Both the position numbers and the translations under genes were made by a program. Below the pieces are notes generated by a model. The model ran no database searches and was not told where the DNA came from. It saw nothing but the letters and a program-made list of their open reading frames with translations. Positions 31,273-40,731 of a DNA stretch of 64,000 nucleotides are shown here, piece by piece (the first letter of the stretch is position 1; each line of letters begins with the position of its first letter). This stretch comes from Escherichia boydii (lineage in GTDB: Bacteria; Pseudomonadota; Gammaproteobacteria; Enterobacterales; Enterobacteriaceae), in contig CP169086.1 of assembly GCA_041890495.1 (NCBI GenBank), positions 4,092,001-4,156,000 of the forward strand. Direction: 5' to 3'.

Positions 31273-33294
31273 ATGCGTCTAAACCCCGGCCAACAACAAG
31301 CTGTCGAATTCGTTACCGGCCCCTGCCTGGTGCTGGCGGGCGCGGGTTCCGGTAAAACTCGTGTTATCACCAATAAAATCGCCCATCTGATCCGCGGTTG
31401 CGGTTATCAGGCGCGGCACATTGCGGCGGTGACCTTTACTAATAAAGCAGCGCGCGAGATGAAAGAGCGTGTAGGGCAGACGCTGGGGCGCAAAGAGGCG
31501 CGTGGGCTGATGATCTCCACTTTCCATACGTTGGGGCTGGATATCATCAAACGCGAGTATGCGGCGCTTGGGATGAAAGCGAACTTCTCGTTGTTTGACG
31601 ATACCGATCAGCTTGCTTTGCTTAAAGAGTTGACCGAGGGGCTGATTGAAGATGACAAAGTTCTCCTGCAACAACTGATTTCGACCATCTCTAACTGGAA
31701 GAATGATCTCAAAACACCGTCCCAGGCGGCAGCAAGTGCGATTGGCGAGCGGGACCGTATTTTTGCCCATTGTTATGGGCTGTATGATGCACACCTGAAA
31801 GCCTGTAACGTTCTCGACTTCGATGATCTGATTTTATTGCCGACGTTGCTGCTGCAACGCAATGAAGAAGTCCGCGAGCGCTGGCAGAACAAAATTCGCT
31901 ACCTGCTGGTGGACGAATATCAGGACACCAACACCAGCCAGTATGAACTAGTGAAACTGCTGGTGGGCAGCCGCGCGCGCTTTACCGTGGTGGGTGACGA
32001 TGACCAGTCGATCTACTCCTGGCGCGGTGCACGTCCGCAAAACCTGGTGCTGCTGAGTCAGGATTTTCCGGCGCTGCAGGTGATTAAGCTTGAGCAGAAC
32101 TACCGCTCTTCCGGACGTATTTTGAAAGCGGCGAACATCCTGATCGCCAATAATCCGCACGTCTTTGAAAAGCGTCTGTTCTCCGAACTGGGTTACGGCA
32201 CAGAGCTAAAAGTTTTAAGCGCGAATAACGAGGAACATGAAGCCGAGCGCGTTACTGGCGAGCTTATCGCCCATCACTTCGTCAATAAAACGCAGTACAA
32301 AGATTACGCCATTCTTTATCGCGGTAACCATCAGTCGCGGGTGTTTGAAAAATTCCTGATGCAAAACCGCATCCCGTACAAAATTTCTGGTGGTACGTCG
32401 TTTTTCTCTCGTCCTGAAATCAAGGACTTGCTGGCTTATCTGCGCGTGCTGACTAACCCGGATGATGACAGCGCATTTCTGCGTATCGTTAACACGCCGA
32501 AGCGAGAGATTGGCCCGGCGACGCTGAAAAAGCTGGGTGAGTGGGCGATGACGCGCAATAAAAGCATGTTTACCGCCAGCTTTGATATGGGCCTGAGTCA
32601 GACGCTTAGCGGACGTGGTTATGAAGCATTGACCCGCTTCACTCACTGGTTGGCAGAAATCCAGCGCCTGGCGGAGCGGGAGCCGATTGCTGCGGTGCGT
32701 GATCTGATCCATGGCATGGATTATGAATCCTGGCTGTACGAAACATCGCCCAGCCCGAAAGCTGCCGAAATGCGCATGAAGAACGTCAACCAACTGTTTA
32801 GCTGGATGACGGAGATGCTCGAAGGCAGCGAACTGGATGAGCCGATGACGCTCACCCAGGTGGTGACGCGCTTTACTTTACGCGACATGATGGAGCGTGG
32901 TGAGAGTGAAGAAGAGCTGGATCAGGTGCAACTGATGACTCTCCACGCGTCAAAAGGGCTGGAGTTTCCTTATGTCTACATGGTCGGTATGGAAGAAGGG
33001 TTTTTGCCGCACCAGAGCAGTATCGATGAAGATAATATCGATGAGGAGCGGCGGCTGGCCTATGTCGGCATTACCCGCGCCCAGAAGGAATTGACCTTTA
33101 CGCTGTGTAAAGAACGCCGTCAGTACGGCGAACTGGTGCGCCCGGAGCCGAGCCGCTTCCTGCTGGAGCTGCCGCAGGATGATCTGATTTGGGAACAGGA
33201 GCGCAAAGTGGTCAGTGCCGAAGAACGGATGCAGAAAGGGCAAAGCCATCTGGCGAATCTGAAAGCGATGATGGCGGCAAAACGAGGGAAATAA
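31273..33294 (+). CDS. rep: ATP-dependent DNA helicase Rep
   Basis: Superfamily 1A 3'-5' helicase that clears proteins ahead of the replication fork together with DnaB. 673 residues from MRLNPGQQQ. Walker A GAGSGKT (residues 23-29), motif II DEYQDTN, motif III GDDDQSIYSWRGA and the motif V/VI region (TLHASKGLEF, YVGITRAQ) are intact. ATG at 31273 chosen over an upstream in-frame TTG. Confidence 0.97.
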   Translation: MRLNPGQQQAVEFVTGPCLVLAGAGSGKTRVITNKIAHLIRGCGYQARHIAAVTFTNKAAREMKERVGQTLGRKEARGLMISTFHTLGLDIIKREYAALGMKANFSLFDDTDQLALLKELTEGLIEDDKVLLQQLISTISNWKNDLKTPSQAAASAIGERDRIFAHCYGLYDAHLKACNVLDFDDLILLPTLLLQRNEEVRERWQNKIRYLLVDEYQDTNTSQYELVKLLVGSRARFTVVGDDDQSIYSWRGARPQNLVLLSQDFPALQVIKLEQNYRSSGRILKAANILIANNPHVFEKRLFSELGYGTELKVLSANNEEHEAERVTGELIAHHFVNKTQYKDYAILYRGNHQSRVFEKFLMQNRIPYKISGGTSFFSRPEIKDLLAYLRVLTNPDDDSAFLRIVNTPKREIGPATLKKLGEWAMTRNKSMFTASFDMGLSQTLSGRGYEALTRFTHWLAEIQRLAEREPIAAVRDLIHGMDYESWLYETSPSPKAAEMRMKNVNQLFSWMTEMLEGSELDEPMTLTQVVTRFTLRDMMERGESEEELDQVQLMTLHASKGLEFPYVYMVGMEEGFLPHQSSIDEDNIDEERRLAYVGITRAQKELTFTLCKERRQYGELVRPEPSRFLLELPQDDLIWEQERKVVSAEERMQKGQSHLANLKAMMAAKRGK

Positions 33295-33296
33295 TC

Positions 33297-33333
33297 AAGG
33301 CCGGAGAAGATGCGTCAGCATCGCATCCGGCAC
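33297..33333. repeat. REP element after rep
   Basis: GCCGGAGAAGATGCG...CGCATCCGGC palindrome, the standard REP form, between convergent rep and gppA. Confidence 0.85.
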
Positions 33334-33340
33334 TTACTCA

Positions 33341-34825
33341 TTAATGCACTTCTAGCGGCCAGTGGACATAGCTCTGCCACTGGCTTTCCTGAGCAATAAT
33401 CTCTTTACCCAGCGGATGTTGGGTTAGCCAACCTTGCGGAAGCGTCAAGGTCAACAGTTCATGGTTAGCCTGTAATGTCATCTCTGGCACGAGATCGTCA
33501 CGGCGACGGCTGGCAAAAATGATGGCCAGGCGGAGTAAACGGCAGAGTTGTTCTGCGACGCGCGGCGGTACGGCATTTTGCTGATGCAGCGATGAGAGAT
33601 CGACCGGATTAGTCTGGTTGAGCAGTAGCGTCGCCAGCAATTTTTTCTGTGCGGGGGTAAAACCGGGAAGATCCAGATTACGCACCAGATAAGCAGCGTG
33701 TTGCGGCGCTTGTTTGAAGTCAACGCTCAGGCCGATTTCATGAAGCTGACAGGCGCTGATGAGCAAATCGCGGCTTATTGCTTCAAGATGCCATTCCTTT
33801 TCCACCTGATCGAAGAAGTTAGCCGCAACTTTGGCTACGCGCTGCGCCTGATCAATATCGATCATAAAGCGGCGCTGAATATTACGCAGCGTACGGCTGC
33901 GAATATCCTGCTCGACGGTAAGATGCAACATACCGTAGACCAGACCTTCACGCAGCGCACCGCCCGCCAGGGTCATACACTGAATATTCAGTTCGGTAAA
34001 AATGGCAATCAGGATCGCCAGACCACTCGGGAACACTAACGCACGTTCCAGCGTCAGCCCGTCAATCTCCAGTTCCTCCAGCCGACCGCAATGAATGGCT
34101 CGCTGTTTCAATTGCTGCAACTTTTCCAGGGTAATGCGTTCATCCATCCCCTGTGCCATCATGATTTCCTGTAACGCCTGCACGGTGCCGGAAGCACCAA
34201 CGCACACTTTCCAGCCGTGATACCGTAATTCATCGGCAACCGGACGTAACACTTCGCGTGCCGCTTTTTCTGCAGCATCAAAATTTTCCTGCCCCAGATT
34301 ACGATCGGCAAAATAGCGTTCCAGCCAGGTAACGCAGCCCATCGACAGGCTGAACAACGAGGTGGTTTGTGCACCCGTGCCGGTTACCAGTTCAGTACTG
34401 GCACCGCCTATATCCACCACCAGGCGCTGATCGGCACCGCCAGTTGTGTGAGCAACGCCCTGATAAATCAGACGTGCTTCCTCTTCACCGCTGATCACCT
34501 GTACCGGACAACCGAGGATTTCCTGCGCTTTGGCAATAAAATCACCCGCATTGACGGCAAGACGTAATGTCGCCGTAGCGACAACGCGAATTTGCGAGGG
34601 AGGGATATCTTGCAGACGTTCAGCAAACAGGCGCAGACATTGCCAACCGCGCTCCATTGCTTCATTAGACAGGGCATTTTCGCTATTCAGGCCAGCAGCC
34701 AGACGCACTTTGCGTTTTATTCGCGTCAGCGTCTGGATGCTTCCAGCCACCTCGCGCACAACCAGCATATGAAAACTATTCGAACCGAGATCAATGGCTG
34801 CATACAGCGACGAGGTGGAACCCAT
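33341..34825 (-). CDS. gppA: Guanosine pentaphosphatase GppA
   Basis: Exopolyphosphatase-like enzyme converting pppGpp to ppGpp. 494 residues from MGSTSSLYAAIDLGSNSFHM, in which the N-terminal ASKHA phosphate motif (AIDLGSNSFH) is seen; the second phosphate motif VVDIGGASTELV lies near residue 140. A C-terminal HD-like domain follows. ATG at 34825 preferred over one three codons upstream. Divergence or overlap with rhlB is not seen; rhlB lies upstream on the same strand. Confidence 0.95.
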   Translation of the reverse strand: MGSTSSLYAAIDLGSNSFHMLVVREVAGSIQTLTRIKRKVRLAAGLNSENALSNEAMERGWQCLRLFAERLQDIPPSQIRVVATATLRLAVNAGDFIAKAQEILGCPVQVISGEEEARLIYQGVAHTTGGADQRLVVDIGGASTELVTGTGAQTTSLFSLSMGCVTWLERYFADRNLGQENFDAAEKAAREVLRPVADELRYHGWKVCVGASGTVQALQEIMMAQGMDERITLEKLQQLKQRAIHCGRLEELEIDGLTLERALVFPSGLAILIAIFTELNIQCMTLAGGALREGLVYGMLHLTVEQDIRSRTLRNIQRRFMIDIDQAQRVAKVAANFFDQVEKEWHLEAISRDLLISACQLHEIGLSVDFKQAPQHAAYLVRNLDLPGFTPAQKKLLATLLLNQTNPVDLSSLHQQNAVPPRVAEQLCRLLRLAIIFASRRRDDLVPEMTLQANHELLTLTLPQGWLTQHPLGKEIIAQESQWQSYVHWPLEVH

Positions 34826-34958
34826 ACTCTTCATCCTTCAATCTGTCTCTGTGTTGGCTGCATTCTTTCACCTGAATCACTTACTACAGTATGCTCATCG
34901 GGATTCATTCTCTTGCCATCTTGATACAGTTTGAATGATTTTGAGTATGACATTTTAT

Positions 34959-36224
34959 TTAACCTGAACGACGACGATTACGCGGAGCGCCAGTACGACG
35001 CGGACCATTGCCTGTACGTGGGCGCGTGAGGCGCAGCGGTTTTGGCAGATCGGTCATCAATGCGTCCGGATTGTATTTGCTTACCGGAATTGAGTGACCA
35101 ATATAGGTCTCAATAGCAGGCAAATTCAATGCATACTCTTCACACGCCAGGCTGATAGAGTGACCGCTTGCGCCTGCGCGACCTGTACGACCAATACGGT
35201 GAACGTAATCTTCACAGTCATCGGGTAAATCGTAGTTAAAGACGTGCGTCACTGCCGGAATATGCAAACCACGCGCGGCAACGTCGGTGGCAACCAGAAT
35301 ATCCAGATCGCCACGGGTAAATTCATCAAGAATACGCAGACGTTTTTTCTGCGCGACATCGCCTGTCAACAAACCGACACGATGACCATCTGCCGCCAGG
35401 TGGCCCCAGATCTCTTCACAACGGTGTTTGGTATTGGCGAAAATAATCGCTCTGTCTGGCCACTCTTCTTCGATCAGCGTTTGCAGCAAACGCATTTTTT
35501 CTTCGTTAGAAGGGTAGAAAAGCTCTTCTTTAATACGGTGGCCCGTTTTCTGTTCCGGTTCCACTTCAATATATTCGGCATTGTTCATCTGCTCGAACGC
35601 CAGTTCACGTACCCGGTACGAAAGCGTGGCGGAGAACAGCATGTTGAGGCGCTGGTTTGCAGGCGGCATACGGCGGAACAGCCAGCGGATATCTTTAATA
35701 AAGCCCAGATCGTACATGCGATCGGCTTCGTCCAGTACCACTACCTGAATGGCACCGAGGTTAATATGGTTCTGCTTGGCATAGTCAATTAAACGACCCG
35801 TGGTGCCAATCAGAATGTCAACGCCGCTTTCCAGCACTTTCAGCTGTTTGTCGTAGCCATCACCACCGTAAGCCAGACCCAGCTTCAGGCCAGTAGCTTC
35901 CGCCAGCGGTTCTGCGTCGGCATGGATCTGCACGGTAAGTTCACGCGTCGGTGCCATAATTAAGGCACGCGGTTGATTCACCTTGCGATCGGCAATCGCA
36001 GGATGAGAGAGAAGATAATGAAACGTTGACGTAAGAAACGCCATCGTTTTCCCGGTACCGGTTTGCGCCTGCCCGGCTACGTCACGACCCGCCAGCGTCA
36101 GCGGAAGGGCCAGTGCCTGAATGGGCGTACAGTTATGAAACCCTTTTTTTTCAAGGGCTTCTACAACCTTCGGATGCAGGGCGAAGTCGGAAAACTTCTG
36201 TTCTGTTAAATGTGTTTTGCTCAT
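34959..36224 (-). CDS. rhlB: DEAD-box RNA helicase RhlB
   Basis: Helicase of the RNA degradosome, bound to RNase E. 421 residues. Q motif (FHNCTPIQALALP), Walker A AQTGTGKT, the DEAD box in VVLDEADRM, SAT, and the motif VI HRIGRTGRAG are present; the tail is Arg-rich (RRTGAPRNRRRSG). Divergent from trxA. Confidence 0.97.
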   Translation of the reverse strand: MSKTHLTEQKFSDFALHPKVVEALEKKGFHNCTPIQALALPLTLAGRDVAGQAQTGTGKTMAFLTSTFHYLLSHPAIADRKVNQPRALIMAPTRELTVQIHADAEPLAEATGLKLGLAYGGDGYDKQLKVLESGVDILIGTTGRLIDYAKQNHINLGAIQVVVLDEADRMYDLGFIKDIRWLFRRMPPANQRLNMLFSATLSYRVRELAFEQMNNAEYIEVEPEQKTGHRIKEELFYPSNEEKMRLLQTLIEEEWPDRAIIFANTKHRCEEIWGHLAADGHRVGLLTGDVAQKKRLRILDEFTRGDLDILVATDVAARGLHIPAVTHVFNYDLPDDCEDYVHRIGRTGRAGASGHSISLACEEYALNLPAIETYIGHSIPVSKYNPDALMTDLPKPLRLTRPRTGNGPRRTGAPRNRRRSG

Positions 36225-36354
36225 AGTGTGGTAGAATATCAGCTTACTATTGCTTTACGAAAGCGTATCCGGTGAAATAAAGTCAACCTTTAGTTGGTTA
36301 ATGTTACACCAACAACGAAACCAACACGCCAGGCTTATTCCTGTGGAGTTATAT

Positions 36355-36684
36355 ATGAGCGATAAAATTATTCACCTGACTGACGACAGTTTTGACACGG
36401 ATGTACTCAAAGCGGACGGGGCGATCCTCGTCGATTTCTGGGCAGAGTGGTGCGGTCCGTGCAAAATGATCGCCCCGATTCTGGATGAAATCGCTGACGA
36501 ATATCAGGGCAAACTGACCGTTGCAAAACTGAACATCGATCAAAACCCTGGCACTGCGCCGAAATATGGCATCCGTGGTATCCCGACTCTGCTGCTGTTC
36601 AAAAACGGTGAAGTGGCGGCAACCAAAGTGGGTGCACTGTCTAAAGGTCAGTTGAAAGAGTTCCTCGACGCTAACCTGGCGTAA
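36355..36684 (+). CDS. trxA: Thioredoxin 1
   Basis: 109-residue disulfide reductant of the cytoplasm, with the active site WCGPC at residues 32-36 and the cis-Pro in GIPTLLLF. The ATG giving [11 protein letters not shown] is the E. coli start, preceded by GTGGAG. Followed by the rhoL-rho leader. Confidence 0.98.
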
Positions 36685-36824
36685 GGGAATTTCATGTTCG
36701 GGTGCCCCGTCGCTAAAAACTGGACGCCCGGCGTGAGTCATGCTAACTTAGTGTTGACTTCGTATTAAACATACCTTATTAAGTTTGAATCTTGTAATTT
36801 CCAACGCTTCCCGTTTTATCTTAA

Positions 36825-36926
36825 ATGCGAAGTGAACAGATTTCTGGCTCGTCACTCAATCCGTCTTGTCGTTTCAGTTCTGCGTACTCTCCTGTGACCA
36901 GGCAGCGAAAAGACATGAGTCGATGA
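36825..36926 (+). CDS. rhoL: rho operon leader peptide RhoL
   Basis: 33-residue peptide MRSEQISGSSLNP and onward, matching E. coli rhoL, 84 bases before rho. The leader takes part in Rho autoregulation (Rho-dependent attenuation in the 5' region). Confidence 0.85.
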   Translation: MRSEQISGSSLNPSCRFSSAYSPVTRQRKDMSR

Positions 36927-37010
36927 CCGTAAACAGGCATGGATGATCCTGCCATACCATTCACAACATTAAGTTCGAGATTTACCCCAAGTTTAAGAAC
37001 TCACACCACT

Positions 37011-38270
37011 ATGAATCTTACCGAATTAAAGAATACGCCGGTTTCTGAGCTGATCACTCTCGGCGAAAATATGGGGCTGGAAAACCTGGCTCGTATGCGT
37101 AAGCAGGACATTATTTTTGCCATCCTGAAGCAGCACGCAAAGAGTGGCGAAGATATCTTTGGTGATGGCGTACTGGAGATATTGCAGGATGGATTTGGTT
37201 TCCTCCGTTCCGCAGACAGCTCCTACCTCGCCGGTCCTGATGACATCTACGTTTCCCCTAGCCAAATCCGCCGTTTCAACCTCCGCACTGGTGATACCAT
37301 CTCTGGTAAGATTCGCCCGCCGAAAGAAGGTGAACGCTATTTTGCGCTGCTGAAAGTTAACGAAGTTAACTTCGACAAACCTGAAAACGCCCGCAACAAA
37401 ATCCTCTTTGAGAACTTAACCCCGCTGCACGCAAACTCTCGTCTGCGTATGGAACGTGGTAACGGTTCTACTGAAGATTTAACTGCTCGCGTACTGGATC
37501 TGGCATCACCTATCGGTCGTGGTCAGCGTGGTCTGATTGTGGCACCGCCGAAAGCCGGTAAAACCATGCTGCTGCAGAACATTGCTCAGAGCATTGCTTA
37601 CAACCACCCGGATTGTGTGCTGATGGTTCTGCTGATCGACGAACGTCCGGAAGAAGTAACCGAGATGCAGCGTCTGGTAAAAGGTGAAGTTGTTGCTTCT
37701 ACCTTTGACGAACCCGCATCTCGCCACGTTCAGGTTGCGGAAATGGTGATCGAGAAGGCCAAACGCCTGGTTGAGCACAAGAAAGACGTTATCATTCTGC
37801 TCGACTCCATCACTCGTCTGGCGCGCGCTTACAACACTGTTGTTCCGGCGTCAGGTAAAGTGTTGACCGGTGGTGTGGACGCCAATGCCCTTCATCGTCC
37901 GAAACGCTTCTTCGGTGCGGCGCGTAACGTGGAAGAGGGCGGCAGCCTGACCATTATCGCGACGGCGCTTATCGATACCGGTTCTAAAATGGACGAAGTT
38001 ATTTACGAAGAGTTTAAAGGTACAGGCAACATGGAACTGCACCTCTCTCGTAAGATCGCTGAAAAACGCGTCTTCCCGGCTATCGACTACAACCGTTCCG
38101 GTACCCGTAAAGAAGAACTGCTCACTACTCAGGAAGAACTGCAGAAAATGTGGATCCTGCGCAAAATCATTCACCCGATGGGCGAAATCGATGCAATGGA
38201 ATTCCTCATTAATAAACTGGCCATGACCAAGACCAATGACGATTTCTTCGAAATGATGAAACGCTCATAA
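37011..38270 (+). CDS. rho: Transcription termination factor Rho
   Basis: Hexameric RNA-dependent ATPase and helicase. 419 residues from MNLTELKNTP. N-terminal helix bundle, RNA-binding OB fold (residues about 52-118, with GFGFLRS), then RecA-like domain with Walker A APPKAGKT near 178-185, Walker B VIILLDSITRLAR, and the R-loop downstream. Full length. Confidence 0.98.
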   Translation: MNLTELKNTPVSELITLGENMGLENLARMRKQDIIFAILKQHAKSGEDIFGDGVLEILQDGFGFLRSADSSYLAGPDDIYVSPSQIRRFNLRTGDTISGKIRPPKEGERYFALLKVNEVNFDKPENARNKILFENLTPLHANSRLRMERGNGSTEDLTARVLDLASPIGRGQRGLIVAPPKAGKTMLLQNIAQSIAYNHPDCVLMVLLIDERPEEVTEMQRLVKGEVVASTFDEPASRHVQVAEMVIEKAKRLVEHKKDVIILLDSITRLARAYNTVVPASGKVLTGGVDANALHRPKRFFGAARNVEEGGSLTIIATALIDTGSKMDEVIYEEFKGTGNMELHLSRKIAEKRVFPAIDYNRSGTRKEELLTTQEELQKMWILRKIIHPMGEIDAMEFLINKLAMTKTNDDFFEMMKRS

Positions 38271-38289
38271 ATTTGTCTTATGCCAAAAA

Positions 38290-38320
38290 ACGCCACGTGT
38301 TTACGTGGCGTTTTGCTTTT
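38290..38320 (+). terminator. Intrinsic terminator of rho
   Basis: Stem ACGCCACGT / ACGTGGCGT with a GTTT loop and TTTTGCTTTT tail. Confidence 0.92.
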
Positions 38321-38512
38321 ATGGACTATACGCTAGTACCATCTACTCCCAATTTTGACCGGGCGGTGCGACAATAAGATAATTCGCACAGTAAAAACAT
38401 TAATAGCTTGAATAATAAACAAATGGAACTGTAAGAGGTTTGCTTTATAACTTCAGGCTCGGCGCCTTGATGGTTATACTTGCTTGACTAACATTTGTTG
38501 AGAACATCCATT

Positions 38513-39616
38513 GTGAACCTACTTGATACGTTTACTGAACTAACCAGTATTTTCTTGTTTACCACCTGCTTTTTGTTTCTGGCACGTAAGGTGGCGAAAT
38601 ATCTGGGGTTAGTGGATAAACCCAACTTCCGTAAGCGTCATCAAGGTATGATTCCTTTGGTCGGGGGTATCTCTGTTTTCGCGGGGATCTGCTTCACGTT
38701 TGCCATCGCGGATTACTATATTCCACATGCCAGGCTGTACCTGACCTGTGCGACGGTGCTTGTGTTGGTTGGCGCTCTTGACGACCGTTATGACATTAGC
38801 GTCAAAATCCGCGCCTTCGTTCAGGCTGCTGTGGCTATCGCTATGATGGTGTTCGCTAAGCTGCATTTGAGTAGCCTGGGCTATATTTTTGGCTCGTGGG
38901 AGATGGAACTCGGTCCGTTCGGTTATTTCCTGACACTTTTTGCCGTGTGGGTGGCGATTAACGCATTCAACATGGTTGACGGTATTGATGGTTTGCTGGG
39001 AGGCCTGTCCTGCGTCTCATTTGCCGCAATTGGTTTCATTTTATGGTTCGATGGGCAATATAGCCTTGCTATGTGGTGTTTTGCCATGATTGCGGCCATC
39101 CTGCCTTATATCCTGTTAAATCTCGGCGCATTGGGCCGGCGCTATAAAGTATTCATGGGTGATGCGGGTAGCACGCTTATCGGCTTTACTATCATTTGGA
39201 TCTTGCTGGAAACCACTCAGGGTGACGTACACCCCATTAGCCCGGTAACGGCATTATGGATTATCGCTATCCCGTTAATGGATATGGTTGCGATCATGTA
39301 TCGCCGCCTGCGTAAAGGGATGAGTCCTTTCTCTGCTGACCGTCAGCACATTCATCATTTGATCATGCGAGCCGGATTCACTTCCCGGCAGGCATTTGTG
39401 CTTATTACGCTGGCTGCTGCTATTCTAGCGGGGATTGGCGTAACGGCAGAATATACACATTTTGTGCCTGAATGGGCTATGTTGGTATTGTTCTTGCTAG
39501 CTTTTTCTCTCTACGGCTACTGCATCAAGCGCGCATGGAAGGTAGCACGCTTCATTAAACGTATTAAACGCAGGATGCGTCGTAACAGTGGCAAACATAC
39601 AACATTAACTAAGTAA
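38513..39616 (+). CDS. wecA: UDP-GlcNAc:undecaprenyl-phosphate GlcNAc-1-P transferase WecA (divergent)
   Basis: First enzyme of ECA and of many O antigens: transfers GlcNAc-1-phosphate to undecaprenyl phosphate at the inner membrane. 367 residues from a GTG start (MNLLDTFTEL), about ten membrane segments. Catalytic Asp clusters ALDDRYD (near 88-94) and NAFNMVDGIDG (near 150-160) and the HIHH motif near 279-282 are intact. Unlike most proteins in this window it differs from K-12 at many positions (for example ARKVAKYLGLVDKPNF, and the tail NSGKHTTLTK), and looks like a gene from another enterobacterial genus brought in by recombination. Confidence 0.95.
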   Translation: MNLLDTFTELTSIFLFTTCFLFLARKVAKYLGLVDKPNFRKRHQGMIPLVGGISVFAGICFTFAIADYYIPHARLYLTCATVLVLVGALDDRYDISVKIRAFVQAAVAIAMMVFAKLHLSSLGYIFGSWEMELGPFGYFLTLFAVWVAINAFNMVDGIDGLLGGLSCVSFAAIGFILWFDGQYSLAMWCFAMIAAILPYILLNLGALGRRYKVFMGDAGSTLIGFTIIWILLETTQGDVHPISPVTALWIIAIPLMDMVAIMYRRLRKGMSPFSADRQHIHHLIMRAGFTSRQAFVLITLAAAILAGIGVTAEYTHFVPEWAMLVLFLLAFSLYGYCIKRAWKVARFIKRIKRRMRRNSGKHTTLTK

Positions 39617-39629
39617 AACCGGGACTATG

Positions 39630-40676
39630 ATGACTCAACCGTTGGCGGGAGCGAAATCAGTGGTAACAGAGAATGAGCTGGATATTCGGGGTTTGTTTCG
39701 CGTGTTATGGGCAGGCAAACTTTGGATTGTGGGGATCGCGCTGGGGTTTGCACTGTTAGCGCTGGCCTATACGTTCTTTGCAAAACAAGAGTGGAGCGCC
39801 ACGGCAATCACGGACAAGCCAACGGTTAACATGCTCGGGGGATACTTTTCACAGCAGCAATTCCTGCGAAACCTGGATATCAAAGCCAGTCTTGCCACAC
39901 CTGACCAGGCCTCCGTTATGGATGAAGCCTATAAAGAGTTTGTGATGCAGCTGGCATCGTGGGATACCCGCCGCGATTTCTGGTCCCAGACGGATTACTA
40001 CAAGCAGCGTCGGGTTGATAATACAAAAGCCGATGCCGCCCTGCTGGACGATCTGATAAACAATATTCAGTTTATGCCGGGCGACGCGCTGCGTAACGTG
40101 AATGACAGCGTGAAGCTTATTGCCGAAACCGCGCCTGACGCTAATAACCTGTTACGTCAGTATGTTGCTTTTGCCAGCCAGCGTGCAGCCAGCCATCTGA
40201 ATGATGAGCTGAAAGGCGCATGGGCGGCGCGTACCATCCAGATGAAAGCTCAGGTGAAGCGTCAGGAAGAGGTGGCGAAAGCCATCTACGACCGCCGGAT
40301 GAACAGTATTGAACAGGCGCTGAAAATTGCTGAGCAGCATAATATTTCGCGCAGTGCGACAGATGTGCCTGCCGAGGAATTACCTGATTCAGAAATGTTC
40401 CTGCTTGGGCGTCCAATGCTCCAGGCTCGACTGGAAAATTTACAGGCCGTCGGTCCGGCCTTTGATCTCGACTATGATCAGAATCGGGCCATGTTAAACA
40501 CCCTGAATGTTGGTCCAACCCTGGATCCGCGTTTTCAGACCTATCGCTATTTGCGTACGCCGGAAGAACCGGTAAAACGCGATAGCCCACGTCGTGCCTT
40601 CCTGATGATTATGTGGGGCATTGTCGGGGGGCTGATCGGGGCTGGTGTCGCATTAACCCGCCGTTGCTCGAAATAG
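39630..40676 (+). CDS. wzzE: ECA chain-length regulator WzzE (hybrid)
   Basis: Polysaccharide co-polymerase class 1 protein that sets ECA chain length with WzyE. 348 residues; membrane segments near residues 32-52 (LWIVGIALGFALLALAYTFF) and near 322-342 flank a large periplasmic domain. From about residue 135 (NDSVKLIAETAPD) onward it matches K-12 as far as I recall, while the first ~130 residues differ often (VLWAGKLWIVGIALGFALL; NLDIKASLATPDQ). So the gene is a hybrid with a crossover near 40.1 kb. Two ATG codons in tandem; the second fits the K-12 start. Confidence 0.94.
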   Translation: MTQPLAGAKSVVTENELDIRGLFRVLWAGKLWIVGIALGFALLALAYTFFAKQEWSATAITDKPTVNMLGGYFSQQQFLRNLDIKASLATPDQASVMDEAYKEFVMQLASWDTRRDFWSQTDYYKQRRVDNTKADAALLDDLINNIQFMPGDALRNVNDSVKLIAETAPDANNLLRQYVAFASQRAASHLNDELKGAWAARTIQMKAQVKRQEEVAKAIYDRRMNSIEQALKIAEQHNISRSATDVPAEELPDSEMFLLGRPMLQARLENLQAVGPAFDLDYDQNRAMLNTLNVGPTLDPRFQTYRYLRTPEEPVKRDSPRRAFLMIMWGIVGGLIGAGVALTRRCSK

Positions 40677-40731
40677 CAACACTGCTGCGGTGAGCGCAAA
40701 GGCGCTCGCCGCTTATTCGAAGAGAATCGAT

